This document shows positions 14,111-14,687 of a DNA stretch of 14,687 bases, piece by piece. Under the pieces are notes generated by a model, which saw only the letters and a list, made by a program, of their open reading frames with translations, was not told the DNA's origin and searched no databases. Source of the stretch: Pseudomonadota bacterium. Lineage in GTDB: Bacteria > Pseudomonadota > Gammaproteobacteria > Steroidobacterales > Steroidobacteraceae. The stretch spans positions 1 to 14,687 of the forward strand of contig JAKBCE010000058.1 of assembly GCA_021808195.1 (NCBI GenBank), in the 5' to 3' direction. Position numbers and translations under genes: made by a program. The stretch's first letter is position 1; the number at the start of each line of letters is the position of its first letter.

Positions 14111-14687
14111 AGCGACCGAAGTGCTCGAGGGCCTCGGCGAGCTCACGGTGCTCGCGCGCATATTCGCGCAGCGCAATGCCGGCCACGGCTGCCTCCCACG
14201 CCTGGCGCAGGCTGCGCACTCCAGCGGCCGCCCCGCCCGGGTGGCCGATGATGCCGCCACCGCAGGCGTGAATGAGATCCACCGAGCCCAGTGCCTGCCA
14301 CGTGCCCGGCACCTGCAGCGCGGTCTGGCCCGAAGAGAACACTGGCATGATCTGGCAGCCGGGGGCGGGCGGGGCAAACATCGGCGTGAGGCACTCGCGT
14401 GCCGAAGCGATGACTGACGCGTTGCTCTCGCAGAATTTGTTGTCGAGTCCGTTGACGTGGACGTGATCGATGCCCGCGAGCCGCCAGAGCTTCTGCCATG
14501 CCGGGAAGCTCACGCCAATGGCTGGCGAGCGGCCGAGCAAGCCCCAGCCGTTGCGGTGTCCATGGATCGGGACTTGGCAGTGGGTGCGCAGGGCGGTGAG
14601 CCCAGCGAGGCCCACACTGTGCAAGCTCACCATCACGCAGTTACCGCCCCCGGCGATGACACGCTCGTGTCGGCGCAGCATCTGGTC
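14109..14687 (-). CDS. RuBisCO-like protein (form IV), C-terminal part; possible 3-oxoisoapionate-4-phosphate decarboxylase
   Basis: About 192 residues of the C-terminal half of a RuBisCO large-subunit-fold protein are visible. The frame is open through the right edge (DQMLRRHERV), so the Met at 14681 is internal. Recognisable blocks are IHGHRNGWG, SPAIGVSFPAWQKLWRLAGIDHVHVNG, MPVFSSGQTA and HACGGGIIGHPGG. The last two correspond to the phosphate-binding loops of RuBisCO, so a phosphorylated substrate is likely. The sequence is far from the plant/photosynthetic consensus and fits the RuBisCO-like (form IV) group. The catalytic lysine region lies outside the window. The kinase gene follows immediately. 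By analogy to the D-apiose RLP pathway, the kinase product would be decarboxylated by this protein. Other RLP chemistries (methionine salvage enolase or isomerase) are less consistent with the neighbours. Confidence 0.88.
   Translation of the reverse strand, partial: DQMLRRHERVIAGGGNCVMVSLHSVGLAGLTALRTHCQVPIHGHRNGWGLLGRSPAIGVSFPAWQKLWRLAGIDHVHVNGLDNKFCESNASVIASARECLTPMFAPPAPGCQIMPVFSSGQTALQVPGTWQALGSVDLIHACGGGIIGHPGGAAAGVRSLRQAWEAAVAGIALREYAREHRELAEALEHFGR

Noticed and set aside
14109..14687. True (CO2-fixing) RuBisCO large subunit
   Set aside because: The visible blocks are divergent from form I-III consensus, no small subunit or phosphoribulokinase is near, and the partner is a sugar-acid kinase; the active-site lysine region is outside the window, so this is not fully excluded.

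Overview
The window is GC-rich, densely coded bacterial DNA: eleven complete or nearly complete genes, one partial gene at the left edge, and no gene-free stretch over 100 bases. Codon use is G/C-ending throughout. The gene families (IclR regulator, RhaT, non-phosphorylating rhamnose enzymes, four-carbon acid sugar kinase, RuBisCO-like protein) fit a pectin- or plant-glycoside-degrading proteobacterium. The sequence does not support a finer taxonomic call. No rRNA, tRNA, CRISPR array, insertion sequence or integration site was seen.

Layout. (1) 1-374 (+) is the C-terminal end of a glycoside hydrolase that resembles family 78 alpha-L-rhamnosidases. (2) 371-1282 (-) is an IclR-family regulator whose stop codon interlocks with the previous one in a single CTAG. 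(3) A 96-base divergent spacer (1283-1378) holds a candidate promoter and a direct repeat. (4) 1379-12859 (+) is a nine-gene operon-like run: L-rhamnonate dehydratase, a FAH-family 2,4-diketo-3-deoxy-rhamnonate hydrolase, an SDR 2-keto-3-deoxy-rhamnonate dehydrogenase, an amidohydrolase-type sugar lactonase, the rhamnose symporter RhaT, an exported SGNH esterase, an exported GH78 alpha-L-rhamnosidase, an Asp/Glu racemase-family protein and an MFS transporter. (5) 12788-14687 (-) is a two-gene unit reading in from the right edge: a RuBisCO-like protein (C-terminal part) followed by a four-carbon acid sugar kinase (DUF1537/OtnK type). The kinase and MFS genes overlap tail to tail by 72 bases.

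How it fits together. The exported esterase and rhamnosidase would strip and release L-rhamnose from plant glycosides. RhaT would import it. The cytoplasmic enzymes would then carry rhamnonolactone, rhamnonate, 2-keto-3-deoxy-rhamnonate and 2,4-diketo-3-deoxy-rhamnonate to pyruvate and L-lactate by the non-phosphorylating route. The NAD(P)-dependent L-rhamnose 1-dehydrogenase that should start the pathway is not in the window. The kinase plus RuBisCO-like pair matches the oxidative RLP branch described for D-apiose catabolism (3-oxoisoapionate kinase and 3-oxoisoapionate-4-phosphate decarboxylase). Rhamnose and apiose co-occur in rhamnogalacturonan II and in apiosyl/rhamnosyl plant glycosides, so the island may handle both sugars. 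That link is inference. The roles of the racemase-family protein and the second transporter are the least settled and may belong to this second pathway.
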